Notes: a model not told the origin generated them from the sequence alone. A stretch of 10,419 nt of DNA from PVC group bacterium (GCA_003565095.1 PXDI01000397.1:1-10419), one strand, 5' to 3'; counted from the first letter of the stretch, positions 1 to 7,496 are shown. A program made the numbers and translations.

Positions 1-1823
1 ATATGTGTTCCAACACTCCCGCCGATAAACCCGCCGGCCCCCTGACCGGTTACCGTGAGATAAAACTTAATATCATCATATTCGGCCAGCAGATTTTCAA
101 TCCGGATCAATGCCTCATCAGTCTTCTCAATAGTCGTTCCCTGTGCAAAGCGCACTTCAACGGTTGCATTACGTGGCGGCGTCTGCGGGAACAATTCTAT
201 GCCGCGGCCGAACTGGCTATACAAACCCAAAACAGCGAAAAGCATAAACAGAACCAAAGCCATCACCAACCAGCGAAAGCGTAACGCAAGAAACAAGAAA
301 CGTTCGTACGCCCCAACAAAGGGATGGCTTTTCGCTTGCTGTGCGTCGGTCTTTCTGCGCTTACCGCCAATCAGTGCCGAACAGATCGCCGGATTGATGA
401 CCAATGCAACAAACAGTGATGCACACAGCACAATAATAAGCGTACGCGGCATAAACCCCATGAACTGCCCCATGATATCCGGCCAGAACAGCAGCGGCGC
501 AAATGCGGCCAGCGTGGTCATGGTTGATGTAGCCACCGGCCAGGCGACTTCCGCGGCCCCCAAACGCGCCGCTTCACGCCGCCCCTTGCCTTCCATCCGG
601 TGACGGAATATATTCTCAACAATTACGATTGCATTATCCACCAGCATGCCGATCGATAAAATCAAACCGAACAGCACAATCATATTCAGCGTGCGGCCGG
701 TCAGCCCCATAAAGGCAAATGCAATCAAGAGCGACAGCGGGATAGCTGCGGCAACAAACAAGCTGTTGCGCCGACCCAGAAAAATAAACAGCACAACCGC
801 AACCAGAATGAACCCGGTAACAACATTGTTTTCCAGCTCGGCAATGATCATGTCAATATATTCGGACTCGTCATAAACAATCGTAAGCTCGGTTCCGGGC
901 GGCAGCATAAAATCATCCAGCTCGTGTTTAACCTGATCGATCAGGTTTACCGAATTTTCGCCGATACGCTTTTTGACACTGATCGAAACACACGGCACCC
1001 CGTTTACCCGCGAGATCGACTCACGATCCTTGAAGGTATCAGTCACTGTCGCAACATCGCTCAGGTAAACCGGCCTGCCGTTACGGTTGACGATCAGGAG
1101 TTGCCGTATTTCACGCACAAGTTCAAACTCTGCCGGCAGGCGCACCTGCACGCGGTCGCCCCCCATCTCGATGTTTCCGGCCGAAAGCGTCACGTTCTCA
1201 TCAGCAAGACGCTGCAGCAGCAGGGTGACCGGAATGTCGTACATCACCAGCCGGGGCAAATCGATTTCAACACGAATTTCGCGCTCCAGCACCCCGGATA
1301 TTTCAGCCTCGCGGACCCCCGGCAGCATCTCAAGCCGGTCCTGAATGTCCTCAGCCAGACTTTTGAGCCGGTCGCTTGATTCCAGTCCGGATAATGCCAC
1401 CGTGAACACAGGTATATCCGTGCTGAAATTCAGTTCCTGCACCACCGGTTCATCCAGATCCGGCGGCAAATCGGGACGCGCCAGGTCAACCTTGTCTTTT
1501 ACCATCTGCTTCGCCAAATCAATATCCTGCCCCGCAACAAATTCCACGGCGATCTGGCTGACGCTTTCACGCGAAGTAGAGCGCACTTCCTTGACTCCAC
1601 CGATCTCACTGATACGCTTTTCAAGCGGGATGGTAATCAGTGTTTCGATATCTGCCGGGGATGTGCCGTCATATATACTTGTAACAAAAATATACGGGAT
1701 TGTGATATCGGGAGCGCCTTCGCGTGGAATAGTAATATAACTGACCACTCCGGCCAGCGCCAGAACCAGCACAAACACATATACCGCCGAGCGCAGTTTT
1801 ATCGCATAATTGGTGACAATCAT
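1..1823 (-). CDS. RND efflux transporter permease (AcrB/HAE1-like), C-terminus beyond window
   Basis: This is the inner-membrane proton-driven pump of a tripartite efflux system. The 607 visible residues are the N-terminal half plus the start of the second half; the gene runs off the left edge with no stop. An N-terminal membrane helix lies at about residues 11-28, then the periplasmic pore half (about 30-330), then TM2 to TM6 (about 334-476) and TM7 (about 517-537). The second periplasmic half opens with ELFPQTPPRNATVEV. The TM4 relay motif reads GMLVDNAIVIVEN, with Asp396 and Asn397 where AcrB has Asp407-Asp408. The ATG overlaps the adaptor stop as ATGA, and an AAGGA ribosome site lies 9 nt upstream. 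Tight coupling to adaptor and channel genes supports a multidrug or toxic-compound exporter; the substrate cannot be read from sequence. Confidence 0.95.
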   Translation of the reverse strand, partial: MIVTNYAIKLRSAVYVFVLVLALAGVVSYITIPREGAPDITIPYIFVTSIYDGTSPADIETLITIPLEKRISEIGGVKEVRSTSRESVSQIAVEFVAGQDIDLAKQMVKDKVDLARPDLPPDLDEPVVQELNFSTDIPVFTVALSGLESSDRLKSLAEDIQDRLEMLPGVREAEISGVLEREIRVEIDLPRLVMYDIPVTLLLQRLADENVTLSAGNIEMGGDRVQVRLPAEFELVREIRQLLIVNRNGRPVYLSDVATVTDTFKDRESISRVNGVPCVSISVKKRIGENSVNLIDQVKHELDDFMLPPGTELTIVYDESEYIDMIIAELENNVVTGFILVAVVLFIFLGRRNSLFVAAAIPLSLLIAFAFMGLTGRTLNMIVLFGLILSIGMLVDNAIVIVENIFRHRMEGKGRREAARLGAAEVAWPVATSTMTTLAAFAPLLFWPDIMGQFMGFMPRTLIIVLCASLFVALVINPAICSALIGGKRRKTDAQQAKSHPFVGAYERFLFLALRFRWLVMALVLFMLFAVLGLYSQFGRGIELFPQTPPRNATVEVRFAQGTTIEKTDEALIRIENLLAEYDDIKFYLTVTGQGAGGFIGGSVGTH

Positions 1824-2914
1824 TGCGCCGGTTCCTTCTCTGTGCGGTGATCTCCGCAGGTAACCACACCATGCCCGGCAGCACCGGGCACATCTTCATC
1901 CACCCGGACAGGCACACCGTCACGCATACCGCGATGCCCGTCAATAATCACCCGTTCACCGGCTTCCAACCCCGCAACAATTGCATCTTCTCCGCTGAAA
2001 TCGACAATCTGGACCCGCCGCATTACCGCATGCCCGTTTTCAGCCAGAAACACAACATGCTCACCGCGGCGCGGAACAACCGCTGTCAATGGAACAGTTA
2101 TCACATCACGTACACCGCGGTTGACGCATGCGTCAATCAACATACCACCGCGCAATGTGCCGGCATCATTATCGACGGCCACCTTAACCCGGAACGTATG
2201 CGTTGAACGGTCGGCCGTCATGGCAACAAAATCAACCTTGCCGGTATGAAAAGAACCGGCCGCCACCACCGTAATCCCCACCGGCATGGCTTGTTTAATA
2301 TGAATGATATCCCTTTCAGGAACATCTATCACCGCGTGCAGCCGGTCAGCATTCACCAGGCGTAACACCGCTTGCCCCTCATTAACATATTCACCGGCAT
2401 CAACAAGCCGCTGATCAACAACCCCGTTCTGCGGCGCAAGCACGGAACAGCGCGCCACCATCACCTCCGACAGCCGTAAAGCAGCATCCGTCATATCCCG
2501 CCGGAATATAACCTGATCGTAATCGCGCTCAGCCAGTGCACCGTCCTCGGCAAGCCGCTTGTGCCTTTCGGCATCACGCGCGGCGTTCTCCGCATCTATG
2601 CGGGCCTGCCGCAATCCCATTTTCAGCACCCTTGCATCAACACTGAACAAAGTATCAGCCGCCGCCACCCGGTCGCCCTCATCAACATTCATCTCCACAA
2701 TGCGCCCGCCCTGCTCAGCGGCAATCCATAACTCACTGACCGGCTCAAGCACTCCTGGAAGACTGGATACATCAGCCAGTTGCCGCATCTCAACCCGCAT
2801 AATCCTTACAGGCACGCCCTGATCGTTAGCCGCTTCGACCTCTGCATTACGTTTGCCGCAGCCGCTCAGGATTACGAGCCCGCCCATTGCTAAAATAACA
2901 AACTGTTTGTTCAT
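1820..2914 (-). CDS. RND efflux periplasmic adaptor (membrane fusion lipoprotein)
   Basis: The 364-residue adaptor bridges the RND permease and the TolC-like channel. The N-terminus MNKQFVILAMGGLVILSGC is a lipoprotein signal with a lipobox ending at Cys19, so the mature protein is probably lipid-anchored. The two lipoyl half-motifs lie at about 63-94 and 158-187, on either side of an Arg/Glu/Ala-rich coiled-coil hairpin (about 96-156). A beta-barrel (about 190-265) and a membrane-proximal domain (about 266-340) follow. The frame is open back to 2965, but the start at 2914 is preferred: GGGGAG lies 4 nt upstream and this start exposes the signal peptide. The gap from the tolC-like stop is 28 nt, and the stop overlaps the permease ATG. 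The Arg/Lys/Glu-rich tail is short and probably disordered. Confidence 0.94.
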   Translation of the reverse strand: MNKQFVILAMGGLVILSGCGKRNAEVEAANDQGVPVRIMRVEMRQLADVSSLPGVLEPVSELWIAAEQGGRIVEMNVDEGDRVAAADTLFSVDARVLKMGLRQARIDAENAARDAERHKRLAEDGALAERDYDQVIFRRDMTDAALRLSEVMVARCSVLAPQNGVVDQRLVDAGEYVNEGQAVLRLVNADRLHAVIDVPERDIIHIKQAMPVGITVVAAGSFHTGKVDFVAMTADRSTHTFRVKVAVDNDAGTLRGGMLIDACVNRGVRDVITVPLTAVVPRRGEHVVFLAENGHAVMRRVQIVDFSGEDAIVAGLEAGERVIIDGHRGMRDGVPVRVDEDVPGAAGHGVVTCGDHRTEKEPAQ

Positions 2915-2942
2915 GCTTCTCCCCATATTATCCATTGCTCTA

Positions 2943-4244
2943 TCAAAATTCCCCGCCGACTGCATATTTCATTTCCGTCCGGGCGCTGATGGCATCATAA
3001 ACCGCTTGCAGTCTGCGCAACCGTGCCGCACGCTCCGCAAGAATAGCGTCTGTCAGCTCCAATGTGGTCAGCATTCCGGACTCATGGCGGCTGTGCGCAA
3101 TTTCACGCGCTCGCCGTGCCAAAGCCATATCGGCATCAGCCGTGGCAAGCATCTCAACGGCTTTCCGCCAGTCATGGTAAGCCCGCGTTACCTCAAGCCG
3201 GACAGCACGCCAGGTATCTTCGGCATCTTCAACCGCTTTGCGGTAATTCAGCTTTTTTTCCAAAACCCGCCCGCTGGTGCGTCCTCCGTCAAACAGACTC
3301 CACGACAAGCTTAACTGCGCATTCCAGTGCCATGACCAATCGTCATCAAACGCCACAAAACGGTACGAATTCGCCCCGACGTAATTGAAACGCGCCCGGA
3401 CATCAGGTAAAGCACCTGACCGCGCCGCCTGAATATCCTGCTCCAGCAAATCAGCAAGAATTTCCTGCATCTCCAGAGCGGCGCGCTGCCGGCGGGCAGC
3501 CGCAAGACTTTCGGCAAGGAAAACCTCTCCGTCAGGCGGGAGAAGCTCACCCTCTATTATAAAGTCTATATCATCCAGCGCCAAAAGACGCGTCAAATAC
3601 TCATACGCCATCCGCAAATCATTTTCAGCACTGATCAGTCGCGGACGCGCTTCCGCCACACGCACACGGGCGGTAAGCAGGTCATATTCGGCAATCAGTC
3701 CGCTGGCGTAGCGCTTTTCAAAATCCGTTGCCAACGCTTCAAGCTGCTGCAGTGAATCGGCAGCAACATCGCGTGCTTCAGCAGCAAGCAATATTCCATA
3801 AAAGGCGCGGGTGACATCACGCTGCACCCGTCCCTGAATTTCGCGGATGGCCACATCGGCATAATCCCGGGTATAGCGTGCGGCTTGCAGCGCGGCACGC
3901 ACCCGCCCGCCTGAATATAGAAGCTGCTCGACTGAAAGCGTTGCTTCATAGTTGTCCAGTGTGCCCATCTCAACTGTATCTTCCATGAACTGAATGGTTT
4001 CCACTTCATCCAGACGGAAATAGCTGGCGTTCAGCGCCAGCCCCGGCATGGCTTCCGAACGCGCCTGACGAATAACAGCCTCGGCAATTTCCCGGTCGCG
4101 GCCGGCGTTCAGTAAGGCGGCATTATTCTCACGGGCAAGCAGCAGACAGTCTGCCAGACTCAACGAGCGCACCTGCGCCTCTCCCGCCGCAAGCACCCCC
4201 GCGGCAAACCAAATTACGGCAGTAATTGAACACACCCTGCTCAT
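2943..4244 (-). CDS. TolC-family outer-membrane efflux channel
   Basis: This 433-residue protein is the outer-membrane exit duct of the tripartite pump. It begins with a signal peptide (MSRVCSITAVIWFAAGVLAAGEA). The OEP hallmark SLADCLLLARENNAALLNA follows at about residues 28-46. Two long alpha-helical repeats follow (about 28-215 and 230-433), rich in Ala, Arg and Glu, with beta segments such as ALNASYFRLDEVET and SLSWSLFDGGRTSGR, the latter being the conserved SLFDGG-type turn. Length fits the family (about 420-480). Its ATG overlaps the TGA of the tetR-like gene as ATGA, indicating translational coupling. Having the channel gene first, before adaptor and pump, means the operon supplies all three parts. 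The specific substrate is unknown. Confidence 0.94.
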   Translation of the reverse strand: MSRVCSITAVIWFAAGVLAAGEAQVRSLSLADCLLLARENNAALLNAGRDREIAEAVIRQARSEAMPGLALNASYFRLDEVETIQFMEDTVEMGTLDNYEATLSVEQLLYSGGRVRAALQAARYTRDYADVAIREIQGRVQRDVTRAFYGILLAAEARDVAADSLQQLEALATDFEKRYASGLIAEYDLLTARVRVAEARPRLISAENDLRMAYEYLTRLLALDDIDFIIEGELLPPDGEVFLAESLAAARRQRAALEMQEILADLLEQDIQAARSGALPDVRARFNYVGANSYRFVAFDDDWSWHWNAQLSLSWSLFDGGRTSGRVLEKKLNYRKAVEDAEDTWRAVRLEVTRAYHDWRKAVEMLATADADMALARRAREIAHSRHESGMLTTLELTDAILAERAARLRRLQAVYDAISARTEMKYAVGGEF

Positions 4245-4891
4245 TTTTCAGCAGCCTTTCGCGAACGCGTGACCCCGCCCGCACGCCGTCCGGCTCGCCG
4301 GGTTGAAATCCCCTGCATGAATATATCTATTGCTGAATCAATCAGCTTGCGCACCATTGCCGGTGAATAGGCGGAATTGCGTCGCTGACCGGGCATGAGC
4401 GGTTCATACAGAATATATGAAGAAAGCATCCCGAAGAAAATCCATGGCAGCGGTTCAAGATCCATCTTGCGAAACAGCCCGCTGCCGATACCATCGGCCA
4501 TAATATCATGAAACAACCGGTTGCGCTCATTGACTGTGCGGATGGCCTCCTGGCTCAATCGCTCGCCACCGGTGAGTGATTCAATGAAAAACACTTTAAA
4601 CCCCGGATCACGGTGCAAGACCTCCATTGCAAAATCAGTCAACAGCCGCCGTAATTTCAATTCAGGCGACAGCGAAGCCATGCGGATTTCATCCATCATT
4701 TCATGAAAACGCTCCATCTTGGCCGCCATTACCGCGCCGAACAACTCCTCTTTACTGCCGAAATGATATGAAACTGCACCGAGATTGCAGCCGGCCACGC
4801 GGGTCACATCCCGCACCGACACACCGCTAAATCCATGTTCCGCAAACAACCGCTCAGCCGCCACCAGTATTCCCCTGCGTGTATCCTTCAT
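4241..4891 (-). CDS. TetR/AcrR-family transcriptional repressor of the efflux operon
   Basis: This 216-residue one-component regulator has an N-terminal TetR helix-turn-helix at about residues 6-50: ILVAAERLFAEHGFSGVSV is followed by a recognition helix and NLGAVSYHFGSKEELF, the canonical family signature. The C-terminal ligand domain (about 60-195) resembles CecR/YbiH-type TetR proteins, with an FFIES segment and an LFHDIM helix; that subgroup call is tentative. The last 20 residues are Arg/Lys-rich. The start is supported by AGGAG 6 nt upstream. It is the first gene of the pump operon, and an 18-bp palindrome lies 26 bp upstream of its start, so negative autoregulation released by an efflux substrate is the likely mode (inference from family behaviour). 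Confidence 0.93.
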   Translation of the reverse strand: MKDTRRGILVAAERLFAEHGFSGVSVRDVTRVAGCNLGAVSYHFGSKEELFGAVMAAKMERFHEMMDEIRMASLSPELKLRRLLTDFAMEVLHRDPGFKVFFIESLTGGERLSQEAIRTVNERNRLFHDIMADGIGSGLFRKMDLEPLPWIFFGMLSSYILYEPLMPGQRRNSAYSPAMVRKLIDSAIDIFMQGISTRRAGRRAGGVTRSRKAAEK

Positions 4892-4917
4892 ATTTTCTCC
4901 TGATCTGTCATTAGTAT

Positions 4918-4935
4918 TTCATACGTTTGTATGAA
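4918..4935. promoter_or_regulatory. Putative TetR operator palindrome
   Basis: TTCATACGTTTGTATGAA consists of perfect 7-bp arms (TTCATAC / GTATGAA) around a 4-bp centre. It lies 26 bp upstream of the tetR-like start codon and overlaps the candidate -10 element. Size, symmetry and place match operators of TetR repressors. That this repressor binds here is inferred. Confidence 0.7.
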
Positions 4936-4954
4936 CATTTCAAGAATATTGCAA
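4926..4954 (-). promoter_or_regulatory. Candidate sigma70-type promoter of the efflux operon
   Basis: On the minus strand TTGCAA (4949-4954) and TACAAA (4926-4931) are separated by 17 bp, each matching four of six consensus bases. The -10 falls inside the operator palindrome, so bound repressor would block it. This would place the transcript start about 25-30 nt upstream of the tetR-like ATG. Confidence 0.4.
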
Positions 4955-5036
4955 GCTTTTTGTTGGCGACAGCAGCAGCGAATGCAGACGCAGAAATCCC
5001 TGACTCGTGGATGTAAAGATGACACTGCTTATCCCC

Positions 5037-5063
5037 CGCTCGCTGACCTTGTGTCGGTGAGCG
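5037..5063 (+). repeat. Hairpin repeat, left copy of an inverted pair
   Basis: This 27-nt unit can fold into a 10-bp stem (two G-T wobbles) around the 7-nt loop CCTTGTG; the arms are CGCTCGCTGA and TCGGTGAGCG. The reverse complement of 5222-5248 matches it at 24 of 27 positions. Two of the three differences turn a G-T wobble into G-C or keep pairing, which suggests selection on the fold. It resembles a REP-type palindrome; family membership is not established. Confidence 0.65.
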
Positions 5064-5085
5064 GAAAGATTGATATTTAATTAAA

Positions 5086-5112
5086 ATCCGTGTTATCCGT
5101 GCAATCCGTGGT
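5086..5112 (+). repeat. Three tandem 9-bp units with core ATCCGTG
   Basis: ATCCGTGTT, ATCCGTGCA and ATCCGTGGT follow one another directly at 5086, 5095 and 5104, so the seven-base core recurs with a 9-bp period. The array lies between the two inverted hairpin copies. I recall similar ATCCGTG runs in intergenic DNA of several environmental bacteria, but that is memory and not verified. Its role is unknown. Confidence 0.7.
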
Positions 5113-5221
5113 AAAAATATGTTTCCAAACGGCTTATGGATTGTTCGGAAAAGTTGATGAATAGATCAGGTTAACAGTGCTTATTTTTGTGTGTTTACAA
5201 TAGCGTTTAAGAAAATCTTTT

Positions 5222-5248
5222 TGCTCGCCGACGCAAGGTCAGCGAGCG
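5222..5248 (-). repeat. Hairpin repeat, right copy of an inverted pair
   Basis: Read on the minus strand this is the second copy of the 27-nt hairpin, with a 9-bp stem (one wobble) around CCTTGCG. With the left copy it bounds a 212-bp segment. It begins 48 bp beyond the dsbD stop codon, so it could also act as a 3' mRNA structure for dsbD, though no U-run follows. Confidence 0.65.
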
Positions 5249-5296
5249 CTTAAGACCTTATAAATGCACAAGAAAGCGTCACTTTCAACCTGCCCA

Positions 5297-6859
5297 CTAA
5301 CCGCGCGGATCAAGTATCACATAGGTCGGCAGCCCGATTACACCGAAGTGCTCAAGCACCGGAATATTACGCGGATCATTCATATCCTCGGCCTGGTACT
5401 CAACAAAGATGAAATCGTTATCAAGACGCTCAACCACTGCCGGTGCCTGAAAAGTCGTCCGTTTCATCTTCATGCAGTTGGTACACCAGTATGCCCAGAA
5501 ATCAATAACCACCGGCTTATTCTCCCGCTCGGCACGCTGCAAAGCGGCCAACAGTACCGGGCGCGAATCCTCTCGTTCGGCACTGAACAGCTTATAGCCG
5601 GTGCGCAGATAGTACAGCGCCATTACCAGAATAATGATGCCAAACCCGTATTTGACATACTCCATCCAGCGGCCGGGCTTTGGAAGAAACGCCATTCCGG
5701 CCCCCGCAAACGGCCACGGCAGCGCCATTCCCACCCCCAGCAGAAACGGCAGCAGCAGTCCGGCCGGCTGTCCGGAGGCATACAGATCAGCCGCAAAAAG
5801 CAGCACAGAAATCAATACCGGAGCAACACAGGCCCCTGCCAGCAATGCCGCCACCCCGCCCATTCCGCAGGCCGCCAGCAACGACCCCTTGCGGGGCGCA
5901 CTGCCACCTGCTTGCGGTTGAAAACGCGAAAAATCTATTACAAAAACGTTAAACATTGCCAGGGAAAGAACGACAAACAGCGCCCCGATCAGCGCATTGA
6001 ACCACCAGGTTGAATTGAGCGTGCCGAAACGCGCACCGGTCAATACCGCAAAAACCCCCAGCACACCATAGACAAGCGCAATGCCGATACCGTACATTGT
6101 TCCCAGCAACGCTCCGCGCGCCCGGGTGCCCCCGCTGCTGCCCGCGCCAATGATTGCCAGATTAACCGGAATCATCGGCAGTACACAGGGGGTCAGATTG
6201 AGCAACAGCCCCCCCGCCAGCACAACCACTATCATAACCAGTAATCCGCGCCGCGCCAGCAAACCGGCCAGAGCGCCGTCATCAATATCACCTTCAGCGG
6301 AATCAAGAAACGCTATGAAATCATCTTCCGGCATGTAACCGGTACCTGTAGCGCGAATGCTGAATCGCTCCAGAATGCGCAGATCAGCGGGCAGCCCCTG
6401 TTCATAAGGCGTCCGCTCAGGTTCAGCAACACGGACAGCTTCCCCCTCAACAATTCTAAAATGGGCCAGCCCCGGAGGAAAGCAGACCGAATCATCGCAC
6501 CCCAGCCACTCAAGCCTGAGCAGCAGATCCGCGGACGGACTGTAATCATCCAACGCATATACCAATGTAATATTCTCAAGATATACCCGCTGATCTTTGT
6601 CGGTAAATGGATCAAATTTAACGATCGGCTCAGGCACATCAACAGGAACAAGTTCCGCCGCCCCATCCAGCACTGAAAAGATCAACTCGTCAGCATACAA
6701 ATAGTGCGCGGGCGGAACCGTCATTTGCAATTCAATGCCGTAAACATCGTCGGGCAGCTCAATGACCTGCAGTTCTGCCTGAAACGGCTGTGAAGACAAG
6801 AATGCGTCAGCGGATGAACCCAGCAGAAAAAATATTGCAAATGTAAATATAGCTTTCAT
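5297..6859 (-). CDS. dsbD: DsbD-type thiol:disulfide interchange protein with shortened C-terminus
   Basis: This 520-residue inner-membrane protein passes electrons from cytoplasmic thioredoxin to periplasmic thiol proteins. A signal peptide (about 1-19) precedes the periplasmic alpha domain (about 25-145), with Cys121 and Cys126 in WLGCDDSVCFPP. The membrane domain holds NLTPCVLPMIP (Cys225) and AGACVAPVL (Cys344). The C-terminal thioredoxin domain has FWAYWCTNCMKMK (Cys459, Cys462) and GLPTYVILDPRG with cis-Pro511. I count six hydrophobic segments, while E. coli DsbD has eight. The protein stops (TAG) right after DPRG, before the usual last strand and helix of the thioredoxin fold, so it is either a natural short form or a small truncation. 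The ribosome site is weak (GGCGGA adjoining ATG); the start rests on the signal peptide. Confidence 0.92.
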   Translation of the reverse strand: MKAIFTFAIFFLLGSSADAFLSSQPFQAELQVIELPDDVYGIELQMTVPPAHYLYADELIFSVLDGAAELVPVDVPEPIVKFDPFTDKDQRVYLENITLVYALDDYSPSADLLLRLEWLGCDDSVCFPPGLAHFRIVEGEAVRVAEPERTPYEQGLPADLRILERFSIRATGTGYMPEDDFIAFLDSAEGDIDDGALAGLLARRGLLVMIVVVLAGGLLLNLTPCVLPMIPVNLAIIGAGSSGGTRARGALLGTMYGIGIALVYGVLGVFAVLTGARFGTLNSTWWFNALIGALFVVLSLAMFNVFVIDFSRFQPQAGGSAPRKGSLLAACGMGGVAALLAGACVAPVLISVLLFAADLYASGQPAGLLLPFLLGVGMALPWPFAGAGMAFLPKPGRWMEYVKYGFGIIILVMALYYLRTGYKLFSAEREDSRPVLLAALQRAERENKPVVIDFWAYWCTNCMKMKRTTFQAPAVVERLDNDFIFVEYQAEDMNDPRNIPVLEHFGVIGLPTYVILDPRG

Positions 6860-6916
6860 TCCGCCAACTTCTGTTTATGAACCATTCCAATTATTGCAAC
6901 GCCGCGCAACTCGGCC

Positions 6917-6933
6917 CGGTTCATTATGAACCG
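6917..6933. promoter_or_regulatory. Operator-like palindrome upstream of dsbD
   Basis: CGGTTCATTATGAACCG is a perfect dyad with 8-bp arms around a single T, 57 bp upstream of the dsbD start. A further copy of the half-site TTATGAACC occurs at 6875-6883, closer to the start. This looks like a regulator binding site, but it also sits just beyond the ferritin terminator and could be part of a 3' structure. Confidence 0.45.
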
Positions 6934-6935
6934 TG

Positions 6936-6973
6936 AAAAAGGAAGGCACCCGTGACGTTGCCGCCACGGGCGC
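6936..6973 (-). terminator. Rho-independent terminator after the ferritin gene
   Basis: On the minus strand a 9-bp stem (GCGCCCGTG with CACGGGTGC, one G-T pair) closes a 10-nt loop and is followed by CTTCCTTTTT. It starts 19 nt past the ferritin stop codon, in the correct orientation to end the ptsI-ferritin transcript before dsbD. Confidence 0.85.
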
Positions 6974-6992
6974 TCCCGGTGAATTATGCCAA

Positions 6993-7496
6993 TCAGTGCC
7001 CGGCGGTGGCGCGCGCCCCCAGTTCACGGTCAATCATGTAGATCGCGCCCGGATGATTTCCGGCCATCTCCAGCTTACCGAGGATATCGGTCACGCTTTC
7101 CTCTTCCTCAACCTGCTCGGTTACAAACCACTGCAGGAAGATTTCTGTAGCGTGATCCTTTTCCGCCTTGGCGGCATCAAACAGCTTATTAATCAAACCG
7201 GTCACATGCTGCTCATGCTTCAGGGTTTTCTTAAACACATCCAGCACCGACGTGTAATTTGCCGGCGGCTTGCCAATTGCATCCAGCTCCACTTTCGCTC
7301 CACGGCTTTGCACAAAGCCGTAAATCTTCATTGCATGCCCCATCTCCTCTTTGGCCTGCGCACCCATCCAGCCGGCCACACCATTGTAACCCTTGTCCGC
7401 GGCATAGGCCGACATGCCCAGATACATATACGCCGAATACATCTCAGCATTAATCTGACCGTTCAGCGCCTTCGCCATCTTCTTGCTCAACATCAT
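6993..7496 (-). CDS. ftnA: Bacterial non-haem ferritin
   Basis: This protein of up to 167 residues stores iron in a 24-subunit shell and oxidises Fe(II) at a diiron centre. All FtnA ferroxidase ligands are visible: Glu18, Glu51 and His54 (KEEMGH), Glu95 (KHEQHV), Gln128 and Glu131 (TEQVEEEES). The third-site acids Glu50, Glu127 and Glu130 are present too. Length equals the family norm (about 165). Two ATGs adjoin (7496 and 7493). AAGGAGG lies 8 nt before the first, while the second would make the numbering coincide exactly with E. coli FtnA. It is the last gene before a strong terminator and 55 nt after ptsI. Bacterioferritin is excluded because no haem-type Met or Bfr pattern is seen. Confidence 0.95.
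   Translation of the reverse strand: MMLSKKMAKALNGQINAEMYSAYMYLGMSAYAADKGYNGVAGWMGAQAKEEMGHAMKIYGFVQSRGAKVELDAIGKPPANYTSVLDVFKKTLKHEQHVTGLINKLFDAAKAEKDHATEIFLQWFVTEQVEEEESVTDILGKLEMAGNHPGAIYMIDRELGARATAGH

Larger units (their letters stand above)
4892..5296. other. Gene-free region between dsbD and the efflux operon
   Basis: No convincing gene lies in this 405-bp stretch. It holds, from left to right, the operator and promoter of the tetR-like gene, an undistinguished segment at about 4955-5036, a 27-bp hairpin, three tandem 9-mers, an AT-rich segment at about 5113-5221, and the second hairpin copy in opposite orientation. About 48 bp then separate it from the dsbD stop codon. No clear T-run terminator for dsbD is visible. 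Confidence 0.7.

Noticed and set aside
1..1740. Several plus-strand open frames over the left end
   Set aside because: They lie opposite the RND permease, whose frame is continuous over 607 codons with TM and relay motifs. Their products look like random Ser/Arg-rich translation.
1669..1944. A 91-codon minus-strand frame across the adaptor/permease junction
   Set aside because: It is out of frame with two well-supported genes that overlap by ATGA at this point.
2915..2965. Longer N-terminus for the adaptor protein, starting at 2965
   Set aside because: It would overlap the end of the TolC-like gene and bury the lipoprotein signal. The GGGGAG site favours 2914.
5086..5112. The tandem 9-mers as a CRISPR array or replication iterons
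   Set aside because: The units are 9 bp with no spacers and only three copies. No cas, rep or dnaA-box context is present.
5264..6013. A 249-codon plus-strand open frame opposite dsbD
   Set aside because: It is antisense to a DsbD gene with all motifs intact. Its translation is low-complexity His/Arg/Gln-rich with no recognisable domain.
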